Of a stretch of DNA of 19,725 nucleotides, positions 8,361-16,391 are shown in pieces. The position numbers were made by a program, and so were the translations under genes. Below the pieces are notes generated by a model, which was not told where the DNA came from, did not search any database, and saw only the letters and a list, made by a program, of their open reading frames with translations. Position 1 is the first letter of the stretch. Every line of letters starts with the position of its first letter. The DNA is taken from NCBI GenBank assembly GCA_013003335.1, contig JABDJT010000354.1:1-19725 (forward strand), written 5' to 3'. This DNA comes from Verrucomicrobiales bacterium (GTDB taxonomy: Bacteria; Verrucomicrobiota; Verrucomicrobiia; Verrucomicrobiales; DEV007).

Positions 8361-8385
8361 GATTCAGACGCGAAACCCGCCTCCG

Positions 8386-8401
8386 CCAGATTTCGATCTG
8401 G
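8386..8401. terminator. Candidate bidirectional hairpin between convergent genes
   Basis: CCAGAT, loop TTCG, ATCTGG form a perfect 6-bp stem with a four-base UUCG loop. It lies in the 47-base space between the phosphatase stop (8360) and the sulfatase stop (8408), where both transcripts would end. No T-tract follows on either strand, so intrinsic termination is not assured; it could be an RNA end-protecting hairpin instead. Confidence 0.4.
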
Positions 8402-8407
8402 ATCGCA

Positions 8408-10291
8408 TCACTGAGAGGCTGAATCGTTGAAATCCCACTCCCGGGCGGCTTTTCCGTCGACGAAGATTTGGATCGAGTCGAACCTCGTTTTCCCGGGAGA
8501 ATTGCCCGGATCAAACCGGATAGCGGTGACGGATTTTTCGGGGTTGAACTTGAACTCAAGCACCTCCCAGTCGTTTCCGGAGGGAAGCGGAATCCCAACC
8601 ATTCGATCCCGATGAAAAGATGGCGCGACACCTTTTTCCTGCCATCGAATTTCCAGGTTGCCTTTTCCCGTCGTTTTGATTCGGACGCGGACTTTGACCT
8701 CGCCGGGAGGGATGGGTTTTTTTCCGAGTTGGGTGTGAAAATGCGGATCGTTTCCGGTTGAGGATGCCTGCAGGCTCCCATCGTCGGTCCTGAGGTTGCA
8801 ATCTTTGGACGACGACCAGCCTCCGGGAATTTCCGGGCGGTAGGCGGGATTTGGCGTGGGGAAAACAGCCTTCGTATCGGCGAGAAATTGGTCGAGATCA
8901 GCAATCATGCTCTTGAGAACATCCGGATTTTTTTCCGCTACATTCGACTTTTCCCTGATGTCGTTTTCCAAATTGAACAGGCGGTGCTCGTGAGACTGGT
9001 CGGGAGAATGGTGGAACAGCCGGATCAATTTCCAGTTTTCCCGGTGCATGGTAATCGAGGGCGGAAGCGTGTCCGGAACGCCTGTGGAATGGGGAAAGTG
9101 GCTGAAGATCGCCCGTGATTTGAGAGCGGGATCTTTGTTTCCTTCCAGGACTTTCGCGAGGCTGTCGCCGTCGAATAACTGCCCTTCTGCCGGTTTTAAA
9201 CCGAGCAGGTCGAGAATAGTCGGATAAAAATCGGAGCTGCCGAGGAGAGTGTCGGAAACCGAGCCGGGCTCGGTTTTTCCGGGCCATGCGACGATCGCGG
9301 GAACACGCGTTCCGCCATCCCAGTTGTTTCCTTTTCCTCCACGAAGTGGCCGATTGTCGGTGGGCGTCGTCCCGTCCACTTCGTTGTACATGTTGCCTCC
9401 GTTGTCGGAGAAAAAGATGATCGCCGTGTTTTCGGTCAGCCCAACGCGGTCGACGGTGTCCAGCACGCGACCGACATTGTCGTCGAGTGATTCCACCATA
9501 GCCGCATAGGTCGGACTGCGCTGTCCATCTTCAGGCTCAACCCGCTTGCGATGCTTCTCGATCAGACCTGCCTTCGCATCGAAGGGGGCATGCACGGAAA
9601 ACTGCCAGTAGTTGACGAAAAATGGCTGATCCGGATTTTTCCGGATGTGCGATTCGATCCAATGACTGATTTCATCGCCCAGTCTGTCTTCGATGTGTTC
9701 GCCGGGCGATTTTTCCTTGAAGTCCGGATACTTCCAGGGAGCCACGAAACTTCCAGCCGGACCGGGCCCATGCCAGTGTGGGATATCGACTTCGAACCCA
9801 TTTTCCAGGGGCGAATACGGTTCCGCCCCGAGATGCCATTTCCCGAAGTGAGCCGTTGCAAATCCGGCGTCCCGCAGCGCTTCGCCGAGTGTGTAATATT
9901 TCGGGTCCAATCGCGTCACCGGCGAAACCGGGAGCAATTTTAGATTGGGCTTCGCCGTTTTGGCAACCTGAGCTATGAGATTGATTTTCGGTTGATGACA
10001 ATTCGGCGTCGTCAGTCCCGTCCGGGCGGGATTCAATCCGGTAAGAATGCTGCAGCGGGTCGGTGAACAAAGTGGGCTGGCAGTGTATGCCCGGGTAAAT
10101 TTCATGCCGCGAGCCGCGAGCCGCTCCAGGTTCGGGGTCTGGTAAAATTCTGTCTGCCCGTACAGCGTGGTATCTGACCAGCCGAGATCATCGGCCAGGA
10201 TGAAAATCACGTTTGCCCGGTTTTCGGCATGACCGGTCAAGCCGGGAGAAACCAGGATCAGGAACAGTAAAAAAATCAGGCGGAAAGTCAT
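8408..10291 (-). CDS. Secreted sulfatase with C-terminal beta-sandwich-like extension
   Basis: A 627-residue exported sulfatase. Residues 1-22 are a signal peptide (MTFRLIFLLFLILVSPGLTG). Active-site features are D34/D35 (ILADDLGWSD), the formylglycine signature CSPTR at 75-79 (C75), K151 and H153 (GKWHLG), H234 (FSVHAPF), D296/N297 (FFSDNGGN) and GGTRVPAIVAWPG. The C-terminal subdomain has LFNLENDIREKSN. Beyond the usual end, residues about 486-627 form an added domain of alternating beta-like segments (EVKVRVRIKTTGKGNLEIRW, EVLEFKFNPEKSVTAIRFDP, FDSIQIFVDGKA), resembling carbohydrate-binding or sandwich modules of PVC enzymes; its role is inferred. ATG 10291 directly precedes the signal peptide. 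It is divergent from the xylonate dehydratase gene (137-base spacer) and convergent with the phosphatase gene. The substrate is unknown, probably a sulfated polysaccharide. Confidence 0.92.
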   Translation of the reverse strand: MTFRLIFLLFLILVSPGLTGHAENRANVIFILADDLGWSDTTLYGQTEFYQTPNLERLAARGMKFTRAYTASPLCSPTRCSILTGLNPARTGLTTPNCHQPKINLIAQVAKTAKPNLKLLPVSPVTRLDPKYYTLGEALRDAGFATAHFGKWHLGAEPYSPLENGFEVDIPHWHGPGPAGSFVAPWKYPDFKEKSPGEHIEDRLGDEISHWIESHIRKNPDQPFFVNYWQFSVHAPFDAKAGLIEKHRKRVEPEDGQRSPTYAAMVESLDDNVGRVLDTVDRVGLTENTAIIFFSDNGGNMYNEVDGTTPTDNRPLRGGKGNNWDGGTRVPAIVAWPGKTEPGSVSDTLLGSSDFYPTILDLLGLKPAEGQLFDGDSLAKVLEGNKDPALKSRAIFSHFPHSTGVPDTLPPSITMHRENWKLIRLFHHSPDQSHEHRLFNLENDIREKSNVAEKNPDVLKSMIADLDQFLADTKAVFPTPNPAYRPEIPGGWSSSKDCNLRTDDGSLQASSTGNDPHFHTQLGKKPIPPGEVKVRVRIKTTGKGNLEIRWQEKGVAPSFHRDRMVGIPLPSGNDWEVLEFKFNPEKSVTAIRFDPGNSPGKTRFDSIQIFVDGKAAREWDFNDSASQ

Positions 10292-10341
10292 CGGATCTGG
10301 ACTCTACCACAGAAAAGATTCAACCCGGATTGGAATGACGA

Positions 10342-10358
10342 TCAGACCCTGTAGGATC
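10342..10358 (+). repeat. Partial copy of the hairpin repeat (right-arm-like half)
   Basis: TCAGACCCTGTAGGATC resembles the end of the middle plus right arm seen in full copies (CAGACCCTGTTGGTTC), with two differences in the aligned part. No left arm precedes it. It stands about 15-30 bases upstream of copy 3 in the same orientation, within the divergent spacer between the sulfatase and the xylonate dehydratase. Its ACCCTGT (10346-10352) could pair with ACAGGGT of copy 3 (10380-10386). It may be a remnant or chance. Confidence 0.45.
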
Positions 10359-10372
10359 AAATTTCTTTGCAA

Positions 10373-10415
10373 CAAACTGACAGGGTTCGTTCGTTGACTC
10401 AACCCTGTTGGTTCG
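10373..10415 (+). repeat. 43-bp hairpin repeat, copy 3
   Basis: Left arm CAAACTGACAGGGT (10373-10386), middle 10387-10401, right arm ACCCTGTTGGTTCG (10402-10415). As plus-strand RNA the stem keeps one C-G pair where other copies have U-G or U-A, plus two further wobbles (U-G and G-U), with one A/C mismatch near the tip. One extra pair outside the core (A10372 with T10416) is possible, and one inside (T10387 with A10401). It ends 13 bases before the ATG of the xylonate dehydratase gene, in the same orientation. Confidence 0.88.
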
Positions 10416-10428
10416 TAACACTTCCGGC

Positions 10429-12357
10429 ATGGCCGAACCCAACCTCCTCGACTCCGGCGACGAATCAATTTACCACCTGCGCACCACCGCGCCCGGGCCG
10501 GACGGCACGCTGCCGTTTTCGGAGGACCAGCTGAAGTCGCAGCCGAGCGGAAACCTCTTCGGCTGGACGCAGAATGTCGGAATGGGATGGGCGGCGGACC
10601 GGGTGGACGGTGGGGATTACGTGATCTTGTCCACCCAGGGAGGAATTCGAAGGGAAGACGGGACGCCGGTCGCGCTGGGCTATCACACGGGGCATTTCGA
10701 GGTTGGACTCTTGATGGAGGAGGCAGCGAAATCGATCGCGGAACTCGGCGGCGTACCCTTCGCGGCTTTCGTATCCGATCCCTGCGACGGCCGGACGCAG
10801 GGCACCGACGGGATGATGGACTCGCTGGCTTATCGAAACGACGCAGCCACGGTTTTGCGGAGACTCATCCGGTCCCATCCCACGCGGAAAGGTGTCGTCG
10901 GCGTGGCGACCTGCGACAAAGGTTTGCCGGCGATGATGATGGCCCTGGCGGCCATGCATGATCTGCCGACGGTTCTCGTACCGGGCGGAGTGACCTTGAT
11001 CAGCGAAGACACGGAGGAAGATCTCGGGCGCATTCAGACCATTGGAGCGCGATTTTCGCAGGGAGAAATTTCCCTCGATTACGCGGCAAATCACGGCTGT
11101 AAGGCCTGCGGTTCAGCAGGCGGTGGGTGCCAGTTTTTGGGAACAGCGGCGACCAGCCAGGTCATTGCGGAAGCGCTCGGACTGACCCTGCCTCACGCGG
11201 CCCTCAGCCCGTCCGGCGCAGAGATCTGGCGGGATTTGGCGCGGCGCTCGGGGAAAGCGGTGGTCGCGTTGGAAAATTCTCGCATTACCACCAAAGATAT
11301 CCTGACCGACGACTCAATCGAAAATGCGCTGGCGGTCCACGCGGCTTTCGGAGGATCGACGAACCTGATTTTGCACCTGCCGGCCATCGCTCACCAGGCC
11401 GGGTTGCGGCGGCCGGATGTGAACGACTGGCGGCGAATGAACGCGGAGATTCCCCGTATCGTCGACGCCCTTCCAAACGGGCCGGTACATTACGCCACGG
11501 TGCAGGTTTTCCTCGCCGGCGGTGTGCCGGAGGTGATGCTGCACCTGCGGGAAGCCGGTTTGCTGAAGCTCGATGCACTGACGGTTTCGGGAAAAACAGT
11601 GGGGGAAAATCTAGAGTGGTGGGAAAAATCCGATCGCCGAATGCGCCTGAAAGAAAAGCTGGCGGACCTCGATGGCGTTGATCCGGATACGGTAATCATG
11701 TCGCCAGAGGCGGCGAAGGCTGCCGGGCTGACTTCGACCGTCACTTTCCCGGAGGGAAATCTCGCGCCGGAAGGATCGGTCATCAAATCGACCGCGATCG
11801 ATCCGACGCTGATCGACGACGAAGGAGTTTATTTTCACGAAGGACCGGCCCGCGTGTTCGGCTCGGAGCCGGAAGCGATCGCGGCGGTCAAATCGACCGG
11901 CGATGACCGGATCAAGAAAGGCGACGTGATAGTCCTGGTCGGCAACGGACCGATTGGCTGCGGCATGCCGGAAACGGCGCAGCTCACCATCGCTTTGAAA
12001 CATTTGAGCTGGGGAAAACACGTTGCGCTGATCACCGACGGCCGATTTTCCGGCGTCTCGACCGGGGCCTGCATCGGCCACATTTCGCCGGAAGGGCTGG
12101 CGGGCGGACCGATCGGGAAGTTGCGTGACGGTGACATGGTTCGCATTCGCATCGACTGCAAAAATCTCACCGGTTCCGTTGACTATGTCGGGGAGGAAAC
12201 GATCGACGATCGCAAAGCGAATCCGTGCATGAGACAGTTGGAGAACGTGCCGGACGACACGCGGCTCTGGGCGGCGTTGCAGAATGCGAGTGGCGGTCCG
12301 TGGGGCGGATGCGTGTATGACGTGGACGCCATTATCAAGAAACTCTCCAGCCCCTGA
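10429..12357 (+). CDS. yjhG: D-xylonate dehydratase-like IlvD/Edd protein (YjhG/YagF subfamily)
   Basis: A 642-residue Fe-S dehydratase of the IlvD/Edd family. It follows the Escherichia coli YjhG/YagF subfamily closely as I remember it: SIYHLRTTAPGPDGTLP, PSGNLFGWTQNVGMGW, SDPCDGRTQGTDGMMDSL, LVPGGVTL, HAAFGGSTNLILHLPAIAHQ, SVIKSTAIDP, DGRFSGVSTGACIGH and the final WGGCVYDV. Candidate cluster and active-site cysteines are C119, C162 (ATCDKGLPAMMM), C224, C227 and C234 (HGCKACGSAGGGCQFLG). The expected reaction is dehydration of D-xylonate or a related aldonate to the 2-keto-3-deoxy acid in the cytoplasm. A start at TTG 10408 would sit inside the repeat; ATG 10429 begins where YjhG homologues align. 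No aldolase or transporter is adjacent. The assignment to the subfamily is firm, the exact substrate less so. Confidence 0.92.
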   Translation: MAEPNLLDSGDESIYHLRTTAPGPDGTLPFSEDQLKSQPSGNLFGWTQNVGMGWAADRVDGGDYVILSTQGGIRREDGTPVALGYHTGHFEVGLLMEEAAKSIAELGGVPFAAFVSDPCDGRTQGTDGMMDSLAYRNDAATVLRRLIRSHPTRKGVVGVATCDKGLPAMMMALAAMHDLPTVLVPGGVTLISEDTEEDLGRIQTIGARFSQGEISLDYAANHGCKACGSAGGGCQFLGTAATSQVIAEALGLTLPHAALSPSGAEIWRDLARRSGKAVVALENSRITTKDILTDDSIENALAVHAAFGGSTNLILHLPAIAHQAGLRRPDVNDWRRMNAEIPRIVDALPNGPVHYATVQVFLAGGVPEVMLHLREAGLLKLDALTVSGKTVGENLEWWEKSDRRMRLKEKLADLDGVDPDTVIMSPEAAKAAGLTSTVTFPEGNLAPEGSVIKSTAIDPTLIDDEGVYFHEGPARVFGSEPEAIAAVKSTGDDRIKKGDVIVLVGNGPIGCGMPETAQLTIALKHLSWGKHVALITDGRFSGVSTGACIGHISPEGLAGGPIGKLRDGDMVRIRIDCKNLTGSVDYVGEETIDDRKANPCMRQLENVPDDTRLWAALQNASGGPWGGCVYDVDAIIKKLSSP

Positions 12358-12410
12358 TTACCCGATTCGATTTTGGATCAGCGACAAATCCGGATACACT
12401 GGAACTGATC

Positions 12411-12842
12411 ATGAACGTCCGAAAAATTCTCTGCGGCCTTGGATTTATCCTGTTCCTCCTTTTTGCCTGGTTTCAGCGAAACGACATTGATCCGGAAGTT
12501 TATTACAAGCCGTCCGGAATCGACGCGACGCTTTGGGTGGTCTTTTACATCCTCATCGCTGCCGTTTTTGGAGTGGCGTTTTTTCGCCCCGCCCCGACTT
12601 GGCTTTTGTCGATTGCCGTTCTGGCGTGTCTTGCAGAGATGGCTTTATCCGGACCCGGGCTGGTGGACAATCTGTTCGGCGAAAAAGATTTCACGGTGAT
12701 GCAACAGAGCATGACCGCCGAAGATCCGAGGGTGGAATTGAGCCGCGAATTTTTCGGCGCATTGATCGCGCTGGTCGCTATCACGGTTCTCTGGTGCAAG
12801 CAGGGTGCCTGCTGTTCGAAGAAAAAGGCTAAAAACGAATAG
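12411..12842 (+). CDS. Small TMEM220-like membrane protein
   Basis: A 143-residue inner-membrane protein with about four hydrophobic segments (about 5-21, 41-58, 62-80 and 112-128). The first segment followed by FAWFQRNDIDPE, then LWVVFYILIAAVFGVAFF, and a late SREFFGALIALVAITVLW match the layout of the TMEM220 family (short, FQ-ND-DP motif after helix 1, RE before the last helix). The function of that family is not known to me. The C-terminus is cytoplasm-like, with CKQGACCSKKKAKNE. The start ATG 12411 is 53 bases after the dehydratase stop, so co-transcription is possible. The gene ends inside repeat copy 4: its TAG stop (12840-12842) and last codons are part of the left arm. Confidence 0.72.
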   Translation: MNVRKILCGLGFILFLLFAWFQRNDIDPEVYYKPSGIDATLWVVFYILIAAVFGVAFFRPAPTWLLSIAVLACLAEMALSGPGLVDNLFGEKDFTVMQQSMTAEDPRVELSREFFGALIALVAITVLWCKQGACCSKKKAKNE

Positions 12843-12878
12843 ACAGGGTTGGTTCGCAAAACAGACCCTGTTGATTCG
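12836..12878 (+). repeat. 43-bp hairpin repeat, copy 4
   Basis: Left arm CGAATAGACAGGGT (12836-12849), middle 12850-12864, right arm ACCCTGTTGATTCG (12865-12878). CGAAT pairs with ATTCG and ACAGGGT with ACCCTGT, separated by one A/G mismatch and one G-U wobble. It overlaps the end of the TMEM220-like gene by seven bases and ends 59 bases before the chosen ATG of the cytochrome protein. Confidence 0.92.
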
Positions 12879-12937
12879 CGCCATCATGTCACGGGTCCAT
12901 TCTTGCGTGGGTCGCCGGTTTGCCTCAGGTTTCCGGC

Positions 12938-15634
12938 ATGCAGAAAACTTTTCTCTACGCGCTCGTTGCTCTTCTTTCGATCCCGGTTTTTGCCCAGTCG
13001 GATTCGAGCTTTGAAAAAGCCGATCACGAAAACGTCCCGCTCGATTTGTTTACTGTGCCGGAAGGGCTGGAAGTGACGCTGTGGGCAAGTTCGCCGCAGT
13101 TTTTCAACCCGACCAATATCGACATCGACAAGGACGGTCGGATCTGGGTGGCCGAAGGTGTTCGCTACCGGCGGCATCATGAACGGCGCCCAAAAGGCGA
13201 CCGAATCGTGGTGTTGGAGGACAAAGACGGCGACGGCAAGGCCGATTCGTCGCACACTTTCGTGCAGGAGGAATTGCTCGTCGCGCCGCTGGGCGTCGCG
13301 GTGATCGACAATAAAATCGTGGTTTCGCAGCCCCCTCACCTCCTCGTCTACACGGACAAAGACCGCGATTTGAAGTTTGATGAAGGGAAAGGCGACACCC
13401 GCGAGATATTGCTGACGGGTTTCAACGGCCAGAACCACGACCATTCGCTGCACTCGGTAACAGTCGGCCCGGATGGAAAATGGTATTTTAATTCGGGCAA
13501 TTGCGGCGGGATGTTCACGGATAAAAGTGGCAAAACGTTTCGCATTTTCGGAGCCTATCGCCCGAAACCGATCGGGCCGTTCCCGTATCCCCACGACGCG
13601 GGAAAGCACGCGGGCCTGCCCTCGGACGACGGGCATGTGTACGTCGGGGGCTTCACCGTGCGGATGAATCCGGACGGAACGAACGTGGAAATCATCGGGC
13701 ACAATTACCGGAACAGTTACGAGCAGTCGGTTACTTCGCTCGGTGACGTGTTTCAAAATGACAACGACGATCCGCCAGCCTGCCGGGTGAGTTGGGTGAT
13801 GGAATATGCGAATTTTGGTTTTTCCTCGAACGATGGCCAGCGGTCCTGGCGTGCCGACAAGCGTCCCGGGCAAACCACGGAGATCGCGGAATGGAGGCAG
13901 GAAGATCCGGGCTCGGCTCCGGCTGGTGATGTCTATGGAGGAGGTTCGCCGACGGGTAATGTCTATTACGAAAACGGCGCACTCGGGAAGGAATGGATCG
14001 GCACCTTTCTCGCCTGCGAGCCGGGGCGAAACACGATCTTTTCCTACCAGCCGAAGCTGGAGGGCGCTGGATTCAAGTTGGAGCGACACGATTTTATGAC
14101 CTCGAACGCTTCGGGGGAATTTGCAGGATCCGATTTCCTGGGCGGAAATGACAGCGTCAACCGGGAGACGAAAACGCTGTTCCGCCCCAGCGATGTGGCG
14201 GTCGGACCGGACGGCGCGCTTTACGTTTCGGACTGGTACGATCCGCGTGTCGGTGGCCATTCCGATCTCGACGAAACCTGTTCCGGCGCAATTTACCGAA
14301 TTGCCCCAAAAGGCTTCAAGCCGGAGGTGCCGAAACTCGATCTCGACACCACCGAAGGCCAGATTGCCGCTTTGAAATCGCCGGCCGTGAATGTCCGGGC
14401 CATTGGATTTAATGCGCTGAAGGCAAAAGGCCGGGCATCCCTCGAGACGGTCTCGGAATTGCTGAAAGACGAAAATCCATACATTCGTGGACGGGCGATT
14501 CACTTGCTCTATCAACTCGGAATCAGTGGTCCCCGCGTGGCCGGATACCCGGAAGAGCAGCCCAACGCGCAGATGAAAATCGCCGCGTTTCGTGCCATGC
14601 GTCGCGCTGATCTGGACCACACCGGGAGCGCGATTCGTCTCGCCCAGGATCCCGATCCGGCCGTTCGGCGTGAAGTGGCCCTGGCGATGCGCGACAAATC
14701 CGTCGACGAAGCAAAAGGGATTCTCGTGGATATTGCGAAAGGTTACACGCTCGGCGACCGCAGTTACCTCGAAGCGTTCGGCGCCGGTGCCACGGGGAAA
14801 GAGGAAGAGTTGTATTACACCTTGAAAGATCAACTCGGAGGCGACGATTCGCGCCGCTGGAGTGACACCTTTGCCGACATCGCATGGCGACTTCACCCGC
14901 CCACCGCCGTTCACGATTTCCTCGTCCGCGCACAGGAAGAAGATGTCAGCCCCGACCAGCGAAAACGCGCCGTCGACGCACTTGCGTTCATCAATACCCG
15001 CGCGGCAGCCGAAGCCATGATGACGATCGCGCAGCTCGATACTCCATTGAAGGCGGACGCGGTTTGGTGGGTGATTAACCGCTCCTCGAACTCCTGGAAA
15101 GATTTCAATCTCATGCCCGCTTTGAAAGACCGTGGAATTTACGACCCGGCAAAAATTCAGCTCACCGAGGTCATCACGCCCGATCCGAAAGGAGTTGAGC
15201 AAAAGCTGAAAGTCGAAGACGTGCTGAAGCTGGAAGGCGACGCCGAGCGGGGGAAAATCGTCGTTCAGCGCTGCATCATGTGTCATCAGGTCGGCAGTGT
15301 CGGGCTGGAAGTTGGCCCGACCCTCGATGGCTGGGGCAAAGGCCAGACATCGGAAGTGATTGCCCGGTCCATCATCGAACCGAGCGCCGACATCGCTCAC
15401 GGCTACCAGGCCACTGAAATCAAAACGAAAGACGGAAAGACGATTCACGGCTTGCTGCTCAGCGAAGGAAATCCGAGCATCATCACCAGCATGGGCGGCA
15501 TCACCCAACTCGTTCCCAAAAACAAGATTGCTTCATCGAAGAAAATGAAGCGGTCACTGATGCTGACGGGTGATCAACTGGGCTTGACGCGGCAGGACGT
15601 CGCGGATTTGGTTGCGTTTTTGAAGGAGAACTGA
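12938..15634 (+). CDS. PVC-type dehydrogenase-like propeller / HEAT / c-type cytochrome protein
   Basis: An 898-residue exported redox protein of the Pirellula/Verrucomicrobium heme-binding type. Residues 1-20 are a signal peptide (MQKTFLYALVALLSIPVFAQ). Residues about 30-460 form the membrane-bound-dehydrogenase-like propeller (VPEGLEVTLWASSPQFFNPT, DKDGRIWVAEGVRYR, GPDGALYVSDWYDPRVGGH). Residues about 460-750 are HEAT-like helical repeats (SELLKDENPYIRGRAIHLL, DPDPAVRREVALAMRD). The C-terminal cytochrome domain carries C779-x-x-C782-H783 (CIMCHQVGSVGLEVGPTL) and ends in the typical LTRQDVADLVAFLKEN. The family is thought to oxidise sugars or related substrates at the envelope, but substrates are largely unassigned. 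The TTG at 12920 is an alternative start; ATG 12938 directly precedes the signal peptide. It follows repeat copy 4 and converges on the response regulator with a 10-base gap. Confidence 0.92.
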   Translation: MQKTFLYALVALLSIPVFAQSDSSFEKADHENVPLDLFTVPEGLEVTLWASSPQFFNPTNIDIDKDGRIWVAEGVRYRRHHERRPKGDRIVVLEDKDGDGKADSSHTFVQEELLVAPLGVAVIDNKIVVSQPPHLLVYTDKDRDLKFDEGKGDTREILLTGFNGQNHDHSLHSVTVGPDGKWYFNSGNCGGMFTDKSGKTFRIFGAYRPKPIGPFPYPHDAGKHAGLPSDDGHVYVGGFTVRMNPDGTNVEIIGHNYRNSYEQSVTSLGDVFQNDNDDPPACRVSWVMEYANFGFSSNDGQRSWRADKRPGQTTEIAEWRQEDPGSAPAGDVYGGGSPTGNVYYENGALGKEWIGTFLACEPGRNTIFSYQPKLEGAGFKLERHDFMTSNASGEFAGSDFLGGNDSVNRETKTLFRPSDVAVGPDGALYVSDWYDPRVGGHSDLDETCSGAIYRIAPKGFKPEVPKLDLDTTEGQIAALKSPAVNVRAIGFNALKAKGRASLETVSELLKDENPYIRGRAIHLLYQLGISGPRVAGYPEEQPNAQMKIAAFRAMRRADLDHTGSAIRLAQDPDPAVRREVALAMRDKSVDEAKGILVDIAKGYTLGDRSYLEAFGAGATGKEEELYYTLKDQLGGDDSRRWSDTFADIAWRLHPPTAVHDFLVRAQEEDVSPDQRKRAVDALAFINTRAAAEAMMTIAQLDTPLKADAVWWVINRSSNSWKDFNLMPALKDRGIYDPAKIQLTEVITPDPKGVEQKLKVEDVLKLEGDAERGKIVVQRCIMCHQVGSVGLEVGPTLDGWGKGQTSEVIARSIIEPSADIAHGYQATEIKTKDGKTIHGLLLSEGNPSIITSMGGITQLVPKNKIASSKKMKRSLMLTGDQLGLTRQDVADLVAFLKEN

Positions 15635-15644
15635 GGCGGCAAAT

Positions 15645-16385
15645 TTACTGAGTCTCCAACTGGTATCCCACTCCATGCACAGTTTTCAAAAATCGCGGTG
15701 ACCCACCGGAATCGCCGATTTTTTTGCGGAGCTGAGCGACGCACTGATCAAGCGTACGGGTCGTTCCAAAATACTGGATACCCCAAACCGCATCCAGAAT
15801 TGCATCGCGGCTGAGAACCTGCCCGCGGCGGGAGTGGAGAAATTTCAGCAGCTCCATTTCCTTGGGCGTCAGGCGCTGGGCTTCGTCGTCGCCGTTGCGC
15901 TGCGCTTCGTAGGTGCGCTCGGAAATGGTGGCTTCGCCGACCACGAAATCATCTCCCGGCTCTGAATTCGCGGGCGTGACCGGCTCGGTGCCGGTCGGCG
16001 GATCGATACGCTGAATCCGTCGGAGCAGCGCGTTCACGCGCGCAACGAGTTCCTGAACGCCGAACGGTTTGGTCACGTAATCGTCCGCGCCGGAATCAAG
16101 CCCGACGACCTTATCGATTTCCTGACCCTTCGCCGTCAGCATCAAAATCGGCAGCTTGCAGCCGCGTTTCCGCAAGTCCCGACAGATTTCGTATCCGTTT
16201 TTGCCCGGCAACATCACATCGAGAATAATCAAATCAGGCAGTTCCTCGGCGATGTGTTTTTCCGCCTGGTCACCCACGTCACAACTCGCCACCTCGTATC
16301 CTTCGCTGGCGAACACCTCGGATAACCCGAACCGGATGCTCGGGTCGTCTTCCACGATCAGGATTTTCGTTTCACTCTTTTTCAT
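15645..16385 (-). CDS. OmpR/PhoB-family response regulator
   Basis: A 246-residue cytoplasmic transcription regulator. The receiver domain (about 6-120) has acidic residues D13/D14 (VEDDPS), the phospho-acceptor D56 (LIILDVMLPGKNG), T84 (MLTAKG) and K106 (DDYVTKPFG). A Gly/Pro-rich linker (about 125-150) joins it to a winged-helix DNA-binding domain (about 150-244) with LTPKEMELLKFLHSRRGQVL, WGIQYFGTTRTLDQCVAQLR and FLKTVHGVGYQL. All receiver residues are intact. It begins 24 bases after the stop of the histidine kinase, and repeat copy 5 lies across that junction, so the two are almost certainly partners in one operon. Target genes cannot be inferred. It converges with the cytochrome protein gene. 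Confidence 0.95.
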   Translation of the reverse strand: MKKSETKILIVEDDPSIRFGLSEVFASEGYEVASCDVGDQAEKHIAEELPDLIILDVMLPGKNGYEICRDLRKRGCKLPILMLTAKGQEIDKVVGLDSGADDYVTKPFGVQELVARVNALLRRIQRIDPPTGTEPVTPANSEPGDDFVVGEATISERTYEAQRNGDDEAQRLTPKEMELLKFLHSRRGQVLSRDAILDAVWGIQYFGTTRTLDQCVAQLRKKIGDSGGSPRFLKTVHGVGYQLETQ

Positions 16386-16391
16386 GATTTT

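Noticed and set aside
10408..10431. TTG at 10408 (and at 2420, 6993, 12920) as true starts
   Set aside because: They extend the proteins into repeat sequence or put polar residues before signal peptides. The ATGs downstream coincide with the family start or the signal peptide.
12884..15508. A minus-strand open frame of 874 codons lying opposite the cytochrome protein gene
   Set aside because: It is antisense to a gene with a signal peptide, propeller, HEAT and CxxCH domains. Its translation shows no domain, and long antisense frames are common in GC-rich genes.
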